A stretch of 64,000 nucleotides of DNA from Diadophis punctatus similis (taxonomy: Eukaryota; Chordata; Lepidosauria; Squamata; Dipsadidae), in NCBI GenBank assembly GCA_023053685.1, contig JALIGW010000002.1, forward strand, positions 252,105,239-252,169,238. The letters run 5' to 3'. Positions 55,450-64,000 of the stretch are shown one piece after another. How positions within the stretch are numbered: position 1 is the stretch's first letter; each line of letters starts with the position of its first letter. A program made the position numbers and the translations under genes. The notes below the pieces were generated by a model. It was not told the origin of the DNA, did no database searches, and saw only the letters and a list, made by a program, of their open reading frames with translations.

Positions 55450-55540
55450 AAGACCATCGACCCGAAAGGACAGACTAGGGCTTGGCTTAGATTCTAAGCC
55501 AAGCCCTAGTCTGTCCTTTCGGGTCTCGTAGAGACGCCCT
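55450..55540. repeat. Small palindrome in the locus E upstream spacer
   Basis: ccgaaaggacagactagggcttggcttag and its complement lie head to head around 55490. The paralogous spots at about 30785 and 63925 have a single gtctgtcctttggggt copy, so this is a local inverted duplication. Confidence 0.7.
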
Positions 55541-55589
55541 CATTGTCGCTCCAACTGAGCCCGGAGCTTCATTTGCAAGACCTAAACGC

Positions 55590-56300
55590 AATGTGCCATC
55601 AGGCAACAAGAAAGCGCACCAACCTTGGAGATCAGTGAAGACTCTTCCAGCCATTTCTTCATCTTGGGCGTGCAGAATAACTCCCTGAAACTGTCCTTGG
55701 AAATGAGGGAAGCTTGAAGAGTGAAGGTTCACCCTATTTACCTTCACAAGATTAACCAGGTGCTGCATCATAAAAGCTGATAAAGGTATTGTTTGTATGT
55801 GCAGCATTAAACGATTGCCAGCTTCATCCCATTAATAAAATGAAATACAGGACAAAACCTTGAAGTTCCCACACACATTGCTTCCAAACACATCTAGACA
55901 GGAGATATTGATTTTCCATCTGCATTCTTGCAGGGGCTAAATCCCACTAGAGGGCGGAATTCCTCTGAGTAGCGTTCCCAATTTCCAGAGGGGTTAAGAT
56001 TCCACTGTTGAATATTCCCAGGCAGCTTGGGCAAAACATTTGGAGGGCGCTAGTTTGAAGAAAGCTGATCTAAAGAGTCCTGCGTTTAAGCAGTTGCCTC
56101 TCAATTCCTCTCAGCCTCAGAAAGGAGCAGGCCTGGTGACCACCCACTTCCCGTAGCTCTCACCTGCTGGCCTGGAACTCCTACCTCTTCCCTCATAACA
56201 ATCACAAGAGGCCCTCACTTAATGACCCACGGGGTCCTGGAGTTGCAATGGCAACTGGAACTGTCAGGCGTGTCCTCAGTAAGGAACATGGTTTAATATC
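55590..56300. other. Duplicated spacer, copy with the empty hAT site
   Basis: It has caatgtgccatcaggcaacaagaaagcgc (the empty site of the hAT at 30914), the acacattgcttccaaacacatctagac block shared with 18330-18370, and the unit-junction sequence aggcagcttgggcaaaacatttggaggg. No gene was found. Confidence 0.55.
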
Positions 56301-57010
56301 TACATGAAACTGCTAGGGGAGGTCATCCAACACTCCATTTTGTGACCATTTGAAGTTACATCGGCATTGAAAAAAGTGACATGACCATTTTTAACAGTCA
56401 AAGACCACTGCAGCATGTCCATGTGTTCAAAATTGAGACGCTTGATAAGAAGGAGGCCTTATACATGGGACACTCATGCCTTGCTCACCTGTTTGGATCC
56501 CTGCACTGGACCACCCAGAAACTTCAACTCGTCCAGAACGAAGCAGCCCACAATGGGAGTCCCTAGATTGCCCATGTAACATTTTGGTTGTGCAAGCTGC
56601 ACTGGATTCGTTTCTCTACAAATGCAACTGAAGATGTTGGTCATGAACCAAAGTTATTTATTATAGCAATAGCGCTTAGAATTATATACCACCCCACAGT
56701 GCTTTATAGCACTCTCAGTTTATTGTCCCCAACAATTCGGCTCATTTTATCAATCTCAGGACGGAAGGCTGAGTAAACTCAAGCCCCATCAGGATGAAAT
56801 TCCAGGCTGTGGACAGAGTCAGCCGGCAATACTGCATTGTAACCACTGAGTCACCAGGGCACTTGTCATTATTGTCCCACCTTTATTATTTTTGCATCTA
56901 TCTGTTCTGCCAGGTCAGATATAGTGGGCACGCTCCTGGCCCATTCCTTTAAATATTCCTACTGGATAGTGAGTTGTTTCAATTGCAGACCCTGCATCAG
57001 AAGCTTGATT
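56300..57010 (+). mobile_element. L2 LINE remnant, spacer copy 5, with SINE
   Basis: A short decayed L2: TTQKLQLVQNEAAHNG-like words near 56510, then aagctgcactggattcg. The shared old SINE is at 56655-56862 (minus), followed by gccaggtcagatatagtgggcacg. The RT part seen in other copies is deleted. Confidence 0.65.
56655..56862 (-). mobile_element. Old SINE inside L2 copy 5
   Basis: A shortened minus-strand SINE (tatagcaatagcgcttagaattatatacc...ccactgagtcaccagggcact) at the common L2 position. Confidence 0.75.
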
Positions 57011-57343
57011 TGGAACCAGGTGTTTTTACTTATTAAATTTATATGCTGCTAATCCTGAGGTGAACTTTTCCAACTTAAACCCCTGCGAGGTGAAAAAATA
57101 ACCAGTTTTGAGCAAGAACGGCACCAGGCACGAACATAATTAGTAAGGTAAGTAAACTTATAAATTGAACAAAAGCAAGAATCACCTTTTGGGGATTCTC
57201 AGATCATCAAATTGCCATCAACCTTGCTAGAAGTGCCCTGTATTTCCAGGGCAAGTACATTTTAAATGTGAAGGCTTTGCATTTTGACATTTGCTATATA
57301 TGGGGTCTACTGGTTTCTCTATTAAGGTTCTATTGCTGTAAAC

Positions 57344-57895
57344 CAGTGCTTCTCAAATAGTGGGGGGGCCCCTGGGGGGCGCAAAGCGATGCCAGGGGGG
57401 CGCATGACCCCGGGGAACATGCTTTTTTTTGCCGCAGGGAGTAGGGGTTTTTTGCACCGAACAATAGCACACAGCACAGAGCAGGAGATATGAAGTGCAG
57501 ATAACAAACCCTTAAGAGACACCATGGAAAAATATTTAACAGGGATGAAAAGAAAGGAGGAGAGAGACGGAGATAATGAGACAAACGTAAGTCTCCCAAA
57601 AGCTAAGACGAGGAAATATGACGAAGTGTATGTAGCGCTTGGCTTCACTGTGACTACGGTGGGAGACGAGGAAAGACCGGTATGTTTACTGTATCTACAG
57701 ATGTTGGCAGCGGACAGTATGAAGCCAAATAAATTAAGGCGTCACTTAAACACATTCACGCTGATAAGCCGCTTGAGTTTTTTCAGCGAAAACGTGCCGA
57801 ATATTGCAAACAATCGTCTTGGTGGAGAGTTGGGGGGCGTGAAATGTTTACTTCTTCCTAGGGGGGGCATAACAGAAAAGAATTGAGAAGCACTG
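57344..57895 (+). mobile_element. hAT element (cagtgcttctcaaa type) with perfect TSD
   Basis: Ends cagtgcttctcaaatagtgg and agaattgagaagcactg. The 8-base duplication ctgtaaac is perfect (57336-57343 and 57896-57903). It contains a degenerate transposase N-terminus (next entry). The inserted site is paralogous to the site used by another hAT at 24045. Confidence 0.92.
57524..57886 (+). pseudogene. hAT transposase N-terminal (BED-finger) remnant
   Basis: The 120-codon frame starts MEKYLTGMKRKEERDG, then KTRKYDEVYVALGFTVTTVG and SMKPNKLRRHLNTF. The pattern KYDE.Y...GF then MKPxKLRRHL is the BED-finger start of ZBED5/SCAND3-type hAT transposases. Some zinc-binding residues are lost (VCLLYLQ where VCxxC is expected). 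No DDE or C-terminal part follows. The stop is followed by the element's right end. Confidence 0.75.
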
Positions 57896-57930
57896 CTGTA
57901 AACCGTGTGGAGTCATATGAGTTGGGCTGC

Positions 57931-58326
57931 TACCATATTTTTCGGAGTATAAGACGCACCTTAGTTTTGGGGGAGGAAAATAGGGAAAAAATAAACTGCC
58001 TACCAGATATTCATCTGGCTAGTCCTTAGTCTGGTCAGCTTCAGGACATTAGTTTGCTGTTTTTGAGCAGGCCTGCTTGCTTTTTATCCCTTGGTTGGGG
58101 ATAAAAAACAGTTTCTAAAAGACTTCACATCTCTCTCTCTCTTCATAGAGAAACAATGAGAAAAGCAGGCAAAGGGAAGATCGCTGATCGCTTCACTTGT
58201 TAGCACCTCGTTAGGGCTGAAAAAATGCTTAGTAAAAGATAGATTTGGAGTATAAGGCGCACCCAAATTTTCAGCCTCTTTTGGGGGGGGGGAAAGGTGC
58301 GTCTTATACTTCGAAAAATATGGTAT
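57931..58326. mobile_element. Complete tataagacgcacc-type element
   Basis: Left ccatatttttcggagtataagacgcacc; right ggtgcgtcttatacttcgaaaaatatgg. Flanks are tac and gta. Inside: tattcatctggctag, ggtcagcttcaggac, a TCTC run. Class unassigned, with TIRs of about 28 bases. Confidence 0.8.
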
Positions 58327-58515
58327 ATACATTTTCTTACTAAGTAAAAATACATACATACATAGTTTATATCCCCCTTTATTATATATAGAAATAACTC
58401 AAGGCAGCAAACATAATTTCTAGAGATCCATGCTCGCTTTCTCTTGCCCAGCAAAGGAGTTCCCCTCAACTCCGTGAAAGGGAACAGCCGCACTGGACTA
58501 TAGAAAGGAAGCACA

Positions 58516-58966
58516 GATCAGATTAGAGGCCTGCAGGCTAAAACATATGAAGAACGGTTACAAGAACTGGGCATGGCTAGTCTACTGAAGAAAAGGACCA
58601 GCGGTGACATGATAGCAGTCTTCCAATATGTGAGGGGCTGTCAGAGCCCGTAGGGGAGCAACCTATTTTCCAGAGGAACAGCTTGCCTTCAGTAGTTGTT
58701 GTTGCTTCATCACTGGATGCTTTCAAGAAGAGACTCGATTGCCACGTGTCAGAAATGGTATAGGGCAGGGGTAGGCAAAGTTGACTCTTCTATGACTCGT
58801 GGACTTCAACTCCAAGACTTTCTGAGCCAATCATGCTAGCTCAGGAATTCTGGGAGTTGAAGTCCACGAGTCATAGAAGAGCCAACTTTGCCAACCCCTG
58901 GTATAGTGTCTCCTCCTTGAGCAATGGGTTGGGCTAGATGACATACAAAGTCACTTCCAACTTTAT
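58516..58966 (+). mobile_element. CR1 3' fragment downstream of gene D, split by a foldback element
   Basis: It reads RLQAKTYEERLQELGMASLL-like words, then DMIAVFQYVRGCQ, LPSVVVASSLDAFKKRLDC-like and the 3' UTR up to cttccaactttatt. A 135-base element sits at 58766-58900. Confidence 0.85.
58766..58900. mobile_element. 135-bp foldback element (caggggtaggcaaag type)
   Basis: caggggtaggcaaagttgac...ggacttcaactcc, loop, and the inverse ...gccaacccctg. Flanks gtataggg and gtatagtg match at 7 of 8 bases. Confidence 0.88.
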
Positions 58967-59072
58967 TACTCTATTCTATTCTATTCTATTCTATTCTATT
59001 CTATTCTATTCTATTCTATTCTATTCTACTCTATTCTATTCTATTCTATTCTATTCTATTCTATTCTATTCC
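58967..59072 (+). repeat. (ATTCT)n microsatellite, about 20 units
   Basis: About 20 units of ctatt with one ctact interruption (near 59027). It directly continues the CR1 3' tail. Only two units are present at the paralogous tail of gene C. Confidence 0.95.
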
Positions 59073-59282
59073 TCACTCATTTTTGATACTAAGACAAATT
59101 TCACTAAAAAGAAACATACAAGTCATTGAATATTATTCAACAGGGCTTCCAAGGAGACACAAGAAATGAAATTCAACATTCCTCTACTCACATCAGATTT
59201 TGCCTCACATGGAATTTCTTGTGTGATAAGGGAGGAACTTTTTGTGGGAGGAACACTGTCCACAATCTGGTCATTTGAATGG

Positions 59283-60692
59283 TTACTCCCCTATGTGTAA
59301 CCTTACATGATTTATAAGGGTAGACATATGACGGAAATCTTTCCCACAATCCGGACATTCATACGGTTTCTCTCCTGTGTGACTCCTCCAGTGTATCACC
59401 AAATGGGAATTCCGACTGAAGCTTTTCCCACATTCAAGACACTTATATGGTTTTTCTCCTGTGTGAATCCTCTGGTGTTTCACCAAGTAGGAATTTTGAT
59501 TGAAACGTTTCCCACAATCTGGACACTGATATGGTTTTTCTCCTGTGTGAGTTTTCTGATGTATAATCCGGTTGCAATTCTGACTGAAAGCTTTCCCACA
59601 ATACAGACACTCATATGGTTTATCTCCCGTGTGAGTTCTCTGGTGTCTCAACAGCTTGGAATTCCGAGGGAAGCATTTCCCACAATCAGGACACTCATAC
59701 AGTTTCTCTCCTCTATGAGTCCTCTGGTGTTTCACCAGGTAGGAATTCTGATTGAAACTTTTCCCACACTCTGGACACTCATACTGTTTCTCTGCTGTGT
59801 GAGTTTTCATGTGTTTCACCAGGTAGGAATTCCGACTGAAACTTTTGCCACAATCATGACATTTATATGGTTTCTCTCCTGTGTGAGTCATTTGGTGTTT
59901 CTCCAGGTAGGAATTGTGACTGAAACTTTTCCCACAATCAGGACAGTTATATGGTTTCTCTTCTGTGTCAGTCCTCTGATGATTCACCAGGTTAAATTTC
60001 TGAGAGAAATTTTTCCCACAATCAGGACACTCATATGGTCTCTCTCCTGTGTGAGTCCTCTGATGATTCACCAGGTTAAATTTCTGAGAGAAATTTTTCC
60101 CACAATCAGGACACTTATATGGTCTCTCTCCTGTGTGAGTCCTCTGATGTTTCACCAGGTTAAATTTCTGAGAGAAATCTTTCCCGCAATCAGGACACTC
60201 ATATGGTCTCTCTCCTGTATGAGTCCTCTGATGCTTCACCAAGTTAAATTTCCGAGTGAAATCTTTCCCGCAATCAGGACACTCATATGGTCTCTCTCTT
60301 GTGTGAGTCCTCTGATGTTCGACTAGGAGAGAATTCCAATTAAAACCTTTCCCACACTCTTGGCACTCATATGGATTTTCTCCTTTGTGAGTCATCTGGT
60401 GTATCTTCAGGTGACAAATCCAAATGAAACGTTTTCCACATTCGGAACACTTATATGGTTTCTCTTGCATGTGAGTCCTCTGGTGTATCACCAGATCAGA
60501 ATTCTGTGTGAATATTTTCCCACAATCAGGGCATTCAAAGTTTGTCTCCCCAGTCTGACTCCTCTTGTCTCTCACCACATTGGTGTTCATGCTTAATCTT
60601 TTCTCGTACTGGCAGCACTGGTAGATTTTCTCTCCGGTATGGGTCATTCGATGAATCATGAAGAAGCTTTTCTGAGTAAAGGCTTTTGCCAC
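59283..60692 (-). CDS. Zinc-finger gene D: C2H2 protein of about 16 fingers
   Basis: This 469-residue ORF starts [20 protein letters not shown] inside a finger that precedes finger 1. Finger 1 ([20 protein letters not shown]) is degenerate. Fingers 2-16 are mostly canonical. Finger 8 has QRTD for QRTH. Fingers 5-8 are a local tandem run with nearly the same helix (QKFNLVKH or QKFNLVNH) and TGERP linkers. The ORF ends HVRLHIGE at a TAA (59283-59285), the same codon change as in gene C, removing the last finger. There are no C-x-C fingers. The acceptor of this exon is near 61094 and the first exon at 62046. Expression would give a shortened protein. Confidence 0.75.
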   Translation of the reverse strand: MAKAFTQKSFFMIHRMTHTGEKIYQCCQYEKRLSMNTNVVRDKRSQTGETNFECPDCGKIFTQNSDLVIHQRTHMQEKPYKCSECGKRFIWICHLKIHQMTHKGENPYECQECGKGFNWNSLLVEHQRTHTRERPYECPDCGKDFTRKFNLVKHQRTHTGERPYECPDCGKDFSQKFNLVKHQRTHTGERPYKCPDCGKNFSQKFNLVNHQRTHTGERPYECPDCGKNFSQKFNLVNHQRTDTEEKPYNCPDCGKSFSHNSYLEKHQMTHTGEKPYKCHDCGKSFSRNSYLVKHMKTHTAEKQYECPECGKSFNQNSYLVKHQRTHRGEKLYECPDCGKCFPRNSKLLRHQRTHTGDKPYECLYCGKAFSQNCNRIIHQKTHTGEKPYQCPDCGKRFNQNSYLVKHQRIHTGEKPYKCLECGKSFSRNSHLVIHWRSHTGEKPYECPDCGKDFRHMSTLINHVRLHIGE

Positions 60693-61094
60693 ACTCTAAA
60701 CATTTGTATCATTTTTCACTGGGTGGATTCTGTCATGCATAATCAGCAGTGATCAGCAAGCTGTGTTTTTTCCACCATAGGCAGTCTGTGTGTTTTTTCC
60801 CAAAACTGATATTTTTGTATTCTTGAGGAGGCAAAAAATATTGGTGATCTCGTATTTGGAGGTTCTTTGATTCAAGCCATTATTTCCTTTCTCAAAGGCT
60901 TTAATTAATCCTTGCCCATTTTGGCTATCCAAGTGACCTTTTTGTTCCCACTGACTTCCAGGTATTTCCTTCTTTTTCTTTATTTGGAGACTATCCCCCT
61001 TAACTTTTCATATAATATTTTCTTGAGTTCCAGATACTGTATTTTTTTTCCAGGTGAAAAAGTTCTTGGTTTTATTCTCTTTCTTGTCTCTCAT
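60693..61094 (-). other. 5' part of the last exon of gene D
   Basis: Acceptor TTTCCTCAACAG|ATGAGAGACAAG (61094), then the conserved linker with stops, up to the first ATG of the ORF. The block ccaaaatgggcaagg/ccaaagacattg recurs in the paralogues. Confidence 0.6.
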
Positions 61095-61847
61095 CTGTTG
61101 AGGAAAGAGGAGAGTTTTTACAATTTGCAGAGGAAGTGGAAAATATTTTCACTGATGGCTTGTTTTACATTTTAATGCTGCTTCTCATTCTCTGTTGTCC
61201 AGAGTGCCCTTCTTGGCATACCCTTTATCTGTAAGATACATATTAATGTGTTAAGTTTCAATATTGTTTAAACATTAGTGCAGTACATGAGAAAACAGCA
61301 AAAAAAAAAAACCCACCCCCATACATTTGCATTAAAAAACAAACACCAAAATTGTAGTTTAATCTCATAAAATTCTCTTTTTGGCTTGGATAGATCACAG
61401 AAAGATGCACCTATATTTGCGCAGAAATAAACACCTATGAATAGTATGTATATAGAAAATCTATGTATATTTAAGTTTTCAAAATGTTCCAGATGCATTT
61501 GCTCAAATTTTTTAATGTAATTTTAGAAAGGTGGGGACACTAACAGATGAAATGCAAATCCTATGCAAGATGTAAGACATCTCTTTTGCCCATGAAACTC
61601 CTCACTTTCCATCAAAACAACATGTCAATTAAATCACAAGGAATCAAGTGTTACGTGAAGGATGAGGGAACTGGGCGATTAAGAAATATGAAAACTAAAG
61701 GAAGTGCCCTAAATCTCCCAGCAGAAAATCAAAGGCAGGAGTTTTAAGTCGTGCGGCATAAGGATAACATTTTGGGAGAGAAAGAATATGCATCAGCAAC
61801 CCACATGTTTCAGTCTCATTGCTTGCTCTGCTTCATACACCGTGGAG

Positions 61848-61983
61848 CAGTGTTTCCCAACCTTGGCAACTTGAAGATATCTGGACTTCAACTCCCAGAA
61901 TTCCCCAGCCAGCATTCGCTGCCTGTGGAATTCTGGGAGTTGAAGTCCAGATATCTTCAAGTTGCCAAGGTTGGGAAACACTG
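61848..61983. mobile_element. 136-bp foldback hAT miniature element near gene D exon 1
   Basis: Same family as 54879 (cagtgtttcccaaccttggc...ggttgggaaacactg). It lies in the first intron, about 60 bases 3' of the exon, within a few bases of the paralogous position of the locus E copy. Confidence 0.88.
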
Positions 61984-62045
61984 CAGGAGGAACCCAAAGG
62001 GCCCGACTTGTTCCCGGCTTCTCCTCCGACCTGCCCTCCACTCAC

Positions 62046-62100
62046 CTCCCAGGAGCCGCTTCCACCCTTCAAACAGCACAAGAGCCTCCACTGACGTCAT
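62046..62100 (-). other. First coding-capable exon of gene D
   Basis: The ATG at 62100 reads MTSVEALVLFEGWKRLLG, donor GTGAGTGG. Joined to the acceptor at 61094 the frame again ends at a TAA a few codons into exon 2. ETS-like ccggaagaggaagttcc lies upstream at about 62119. Confidence 0.65.
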
Positions 62101-62269
62101 CCTCCTCCCGTGGATGAGCCGGAAGAGGAAGTTCCACTGTCCTTCGCCTCCTCTCCTTCACATCCTCTCTAGCAATCCAATCCTCTATCGTTTGAACCCG
62201 TTCCAGCCCAACCTTTCTCTGCTCCCTAGAATAGCCCTAAGCTTCGTTTGCCAGAAGAGGCAACTAAAC

Positions 62270-62500
62270 CAAAGGAAAGTTTCCTTTGTGTGTGGGTAAT
62301 GGGGGGGGGGGGGGCGCGATTATGTATAAATTGGAAAGGAGAAAGTGCGCCTCCCTTGTTTCCAGGCTCTTTTTCCTCGGGGCGTGCAGGATAACTGCTC
62401 GAAACTTGCCTCTGAAACTTAACGAAGCTGTAAGAATGAAGTTTCACCCCTTGTCTCTGCTGGGTTTTTTTGTTTTGCTCATGAAATTCCTCAAAATTGC
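62270..62500. other. Spacer upstream of gene D
   Basis: It contains a G run (62301-62314) and unit sequence aaccaaaggaaagt, gcgtgcaggataactg shared with 55660-55690. No gene was found. Confidence 0.4.
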
Positions 62501-62512
62501 CAGGTAAACAAC

Positions 62513-62900
62513 ATGTCAATAAAGTCACAAGTAATCAACAATACTGAGGGAGATAAACAATACCTGTCCCCAATTATAAATAAATTTTCCCACTGGAATG
62601 TAAGGCATAAATTAACATTTCTATTGAAGGCAGACTCTCCTCCCCTGGTAAGGGCTATCACTCTTAATAGGATGACAGCAATACGAGCCAGCTACATTGA
62701 AAAGAATTTCATTGATTGTAAGAAAGATGAGCTGAGTTAGAGACGAGATATTTTATTTGGGTTATCTAGTTTTGGAAATTTAGTTATTGAATTTTAATAT
62801 CGTTGAATTTTGATGTCATGTACCATATATATTTTTGTACGGTTGTTTCTGTACCTGTTTGTTCTGTTTTTTCTTTTTTTTTAAAAAAAAAGGCCTTCGG
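62513..62900 (+). repeat. Unidentified retroposon-like 3' end with short ORF
   Basis: A 75-codon frame (62513-62740) reads SPIINKFSHWNVRHKLTFLL then PPLVRAITLNRMTAIRASYI, followed by an AT-rich tail and tttttttaaaaaaaaagg. The peptide plus A-rich tail suggests the end of a mobile-element ORF, but I do not recognise the family. Confidence 0.35.
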
Positions 62901-63019
62901 GCTATTCAGTAAATGTACTATATAATTAGACTGAGGGAGATGGGTGGTTAGGCAGTATGAAAAATAAAGCTTTTTTTTTTAATCTTCCAAATCTCAAACT
63001 CGAAATAAGACCTGGAAGG

Positions 63020-63545
63020 GTCTTTATATAGGTCTTCTTCTATCTAGCCCAACCTCCTGCTCAAGAAACAGACACTACCCAATTTAAACAAGTGGCTGTC
63101 CTGTCTTTTCTTAAAAACCAGTAAATACAGCTACTGTGGCCTGCAGGTGGAGCTCTTGCCTCACAATCAGGAGGTTGTGAGTTTGATCCTAGGTAGAGGC
63201 AGTTGTAGGGTCTCCTGCTTGGGCAGGGGGGTTGGACTAGTCACTAGATGACCTAGAATTGAACTCTGTTAATCTGTTAAAAAGATGAGTGCTCTAACAG
63301 AAAGGAACCAGTGATGAAGCACCCACAACTTCTGAAGGCAAGTTGTTCCAGTGGTTAATTGTTCTCTCTGTTAGGAAGTTTCTCCTTAATTCCAGGTTCC
63401 TTTTCTCCTTGATTTGTTTCCCACCCATTGCTTCTTGTCTCATTTTCTGGTGCTTTGGAAAAGAAAACTGACCCCCTCCTCTTTATGGCGGCCCTTCAAA
63501 TACTGCTTTCATGTCCCCCCTTGTCTTCTTTTTCTAGACTAGCCA
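63020..63545 (-). mobile_element. CR1 fragment, minus strand, with SINE inserted
   Basis: gcccaacctcctgctcaag (CR1 3' UTR) to cttttcttaaaaacc, then a SINE, then agtgatgaagcacccacaacttc through the RRNFLT and AVFEGPP-like codons to catgtccccccttg. It is homologous to 29143-29435 and 52978-53285. Confidence 0.8.
63120..63292 (+). mobile_element. tRNA-derived SINE with a CR1-like 3' end
   Basis: The tRNA-like head is tggcctgcaggtggagctc (A-box region) and ggttgtgagtttgatcc (B-box region). Its 3' half, gggtctcctgcttgggcag, then ttggactag and gatgacctag, is the CR1 tail. The flanks aacca(g) suggest a short duplication in CR1. It is a different SINE from the abundant type. Confidence 0.65.
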
Positions 63546-63599
63546 CACCCAAATTCGGCAATCTTTCTTTATGTTTTTGTCTCGTAACCTTTAAATTTT

Positions 63600-63860
63600 G
63601 GTCTCTCCCATCTCCCAGCAGAGAATTACAGGTAGAAGTTTAAAATTATGCAACATAAATGTAATAACATTTGGAAAGAGAAGAAATATGCAGCAGCAGC
63701 CTACATATTTCAGCCTTGGTTCTTCGCTGCTTCTACTCAGTGGAGGAAACCAAATGGACCTACTGAAATCTCCAGGCTTCTCCTCCAACCTGCCCTCACA
63801 ACTCATCTTCCACCTGCTGCTCACCTTTCAACTATCTGGCATTTCTAAGATTTTTTTTTA
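63600..63860 (-). pseudogene. Decayed zinc-finger gene intron/first exon
   Basis: Minus strand matches the gene B first-intron and exon region: aacatttggaaagagaagaaatatgcagcagc, cttctactcagtggagg, aggcttctcctccaacctgcc, catcttccacctgctgctc. The ATG and donor are not preserved. The last 140 bases to 64000 are unit spacer (gtctgtcctttggggtctcg). Confidence 0.5.
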
Positions 63861-64000
63861 ATTAAGTGACATTTTCCACTCTTAGCAACCACATCCTTCA
63901 TAACTTCTCTCTAACACCATCTAGCTCTAGTCTGTCCTTTGGGGTCTCGAAGGAACCCTCATCATCACTGCTACTCGGCCAGGAGCTTCTTTTGCAAAAA

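Noticed and set aside
59307..60326. 339-codon plus-strand ORF opposite gene D, and similar ones opposite A, B and C
   Set aside because: It is the antisense of the finger repeats: the repeated frame ([19 protein letters not shown]) mirrors each 84-base finger. The fingers on the minus strand explain it.

Overview
The window is vertebrate nuclear DNA, most likely from a squamate reptile and perhaps a snake. The evidence is the repeat content: CR1, L2 and L1 non-LTR elements with reptile-type tails, a tRNA-derived SINE beginning GAGCCGAGGTGGCGCAGTGG, many hAT elements with 8-bp target duplications, and a pentanucleotide (ATTCT)n run grown from a CR1 tail. The species call is inference.

The host genes form a tandem cluster of C2H2 zinc-finger genes, all on the minus strand. 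Four long finger ORFs remain: A (9151-11262, 25 fingers), B (24490-25989, about 18), C (38541-40052, about 18) and D (59283-60692, about 16). A fifth locus, E (about 45850-46110), keeps only a decayed first finger. Upstream of each is a small first exon with an ATG, a GTGAG-type donor and paired ETS-like GGAA cores (A 12789-12843, B 30196-30246, C 41357-41411, E 55086-55140, D 62046-62100). The intron is 0.7-1 kb in A, C and D, and is swollen by transposons in B and E. I see no KRAB or SCAN domain. Further first-exon remnants at about 14.7-15.1, 37.6, 41.6 and 63.7 kb show that whole units were duplicated.

Between the genes lies a repeated spacer made of an old L2 element that carries a SINE at the same internal place in several copies (15.5-18.3, 21.0-23.5, 35.0-35.8, 41.9-45.0 and 56.2-57.3 kb). 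L2 and SINE therefore inserted before the units were copied. Later insertions differ between units: CR1, L1, LTRs and hATs.

Region by region: 0-9 kb is two hAT elements of one family. The second (2724-8715, perfect 8-bp TSD) holds a CpG-rich segment with the first coding exon of a REPS1-like gene, plus a microsatellite into which an ORF2-deleted L1 inserted. 9-13 kb is gene A. 13-24 kb is spacer with two L2 copies and three kinds of insertion. 24-30 kb is gene B, whose intron holds a 1.7-kb hAT built of successive palindromes. 30-38 kb is transposons and two solo LTRs. 38-42 kb is gene C. 42-46 kb is an L2 copy split by an hAT and an L1, then an interstitial telomere-like run. 46.6-50.6 kb is a nearly intact CR1 with one 1306-codon ORF. 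50.8-55 kb is nested hAT, L1 and TA-flanked palindromic elements. 55-64 kb is spacer, gene D and decayed flanks.

Best leads: the REPS1-exon capture by an hAT; recurrent zinc fingers with only one residue between the two cysteines; a hairpin module with NRF1-like TGCGCATGCGCA cores shared by unrelated transposons; and two different hAT families inserted at the same paralogous target.
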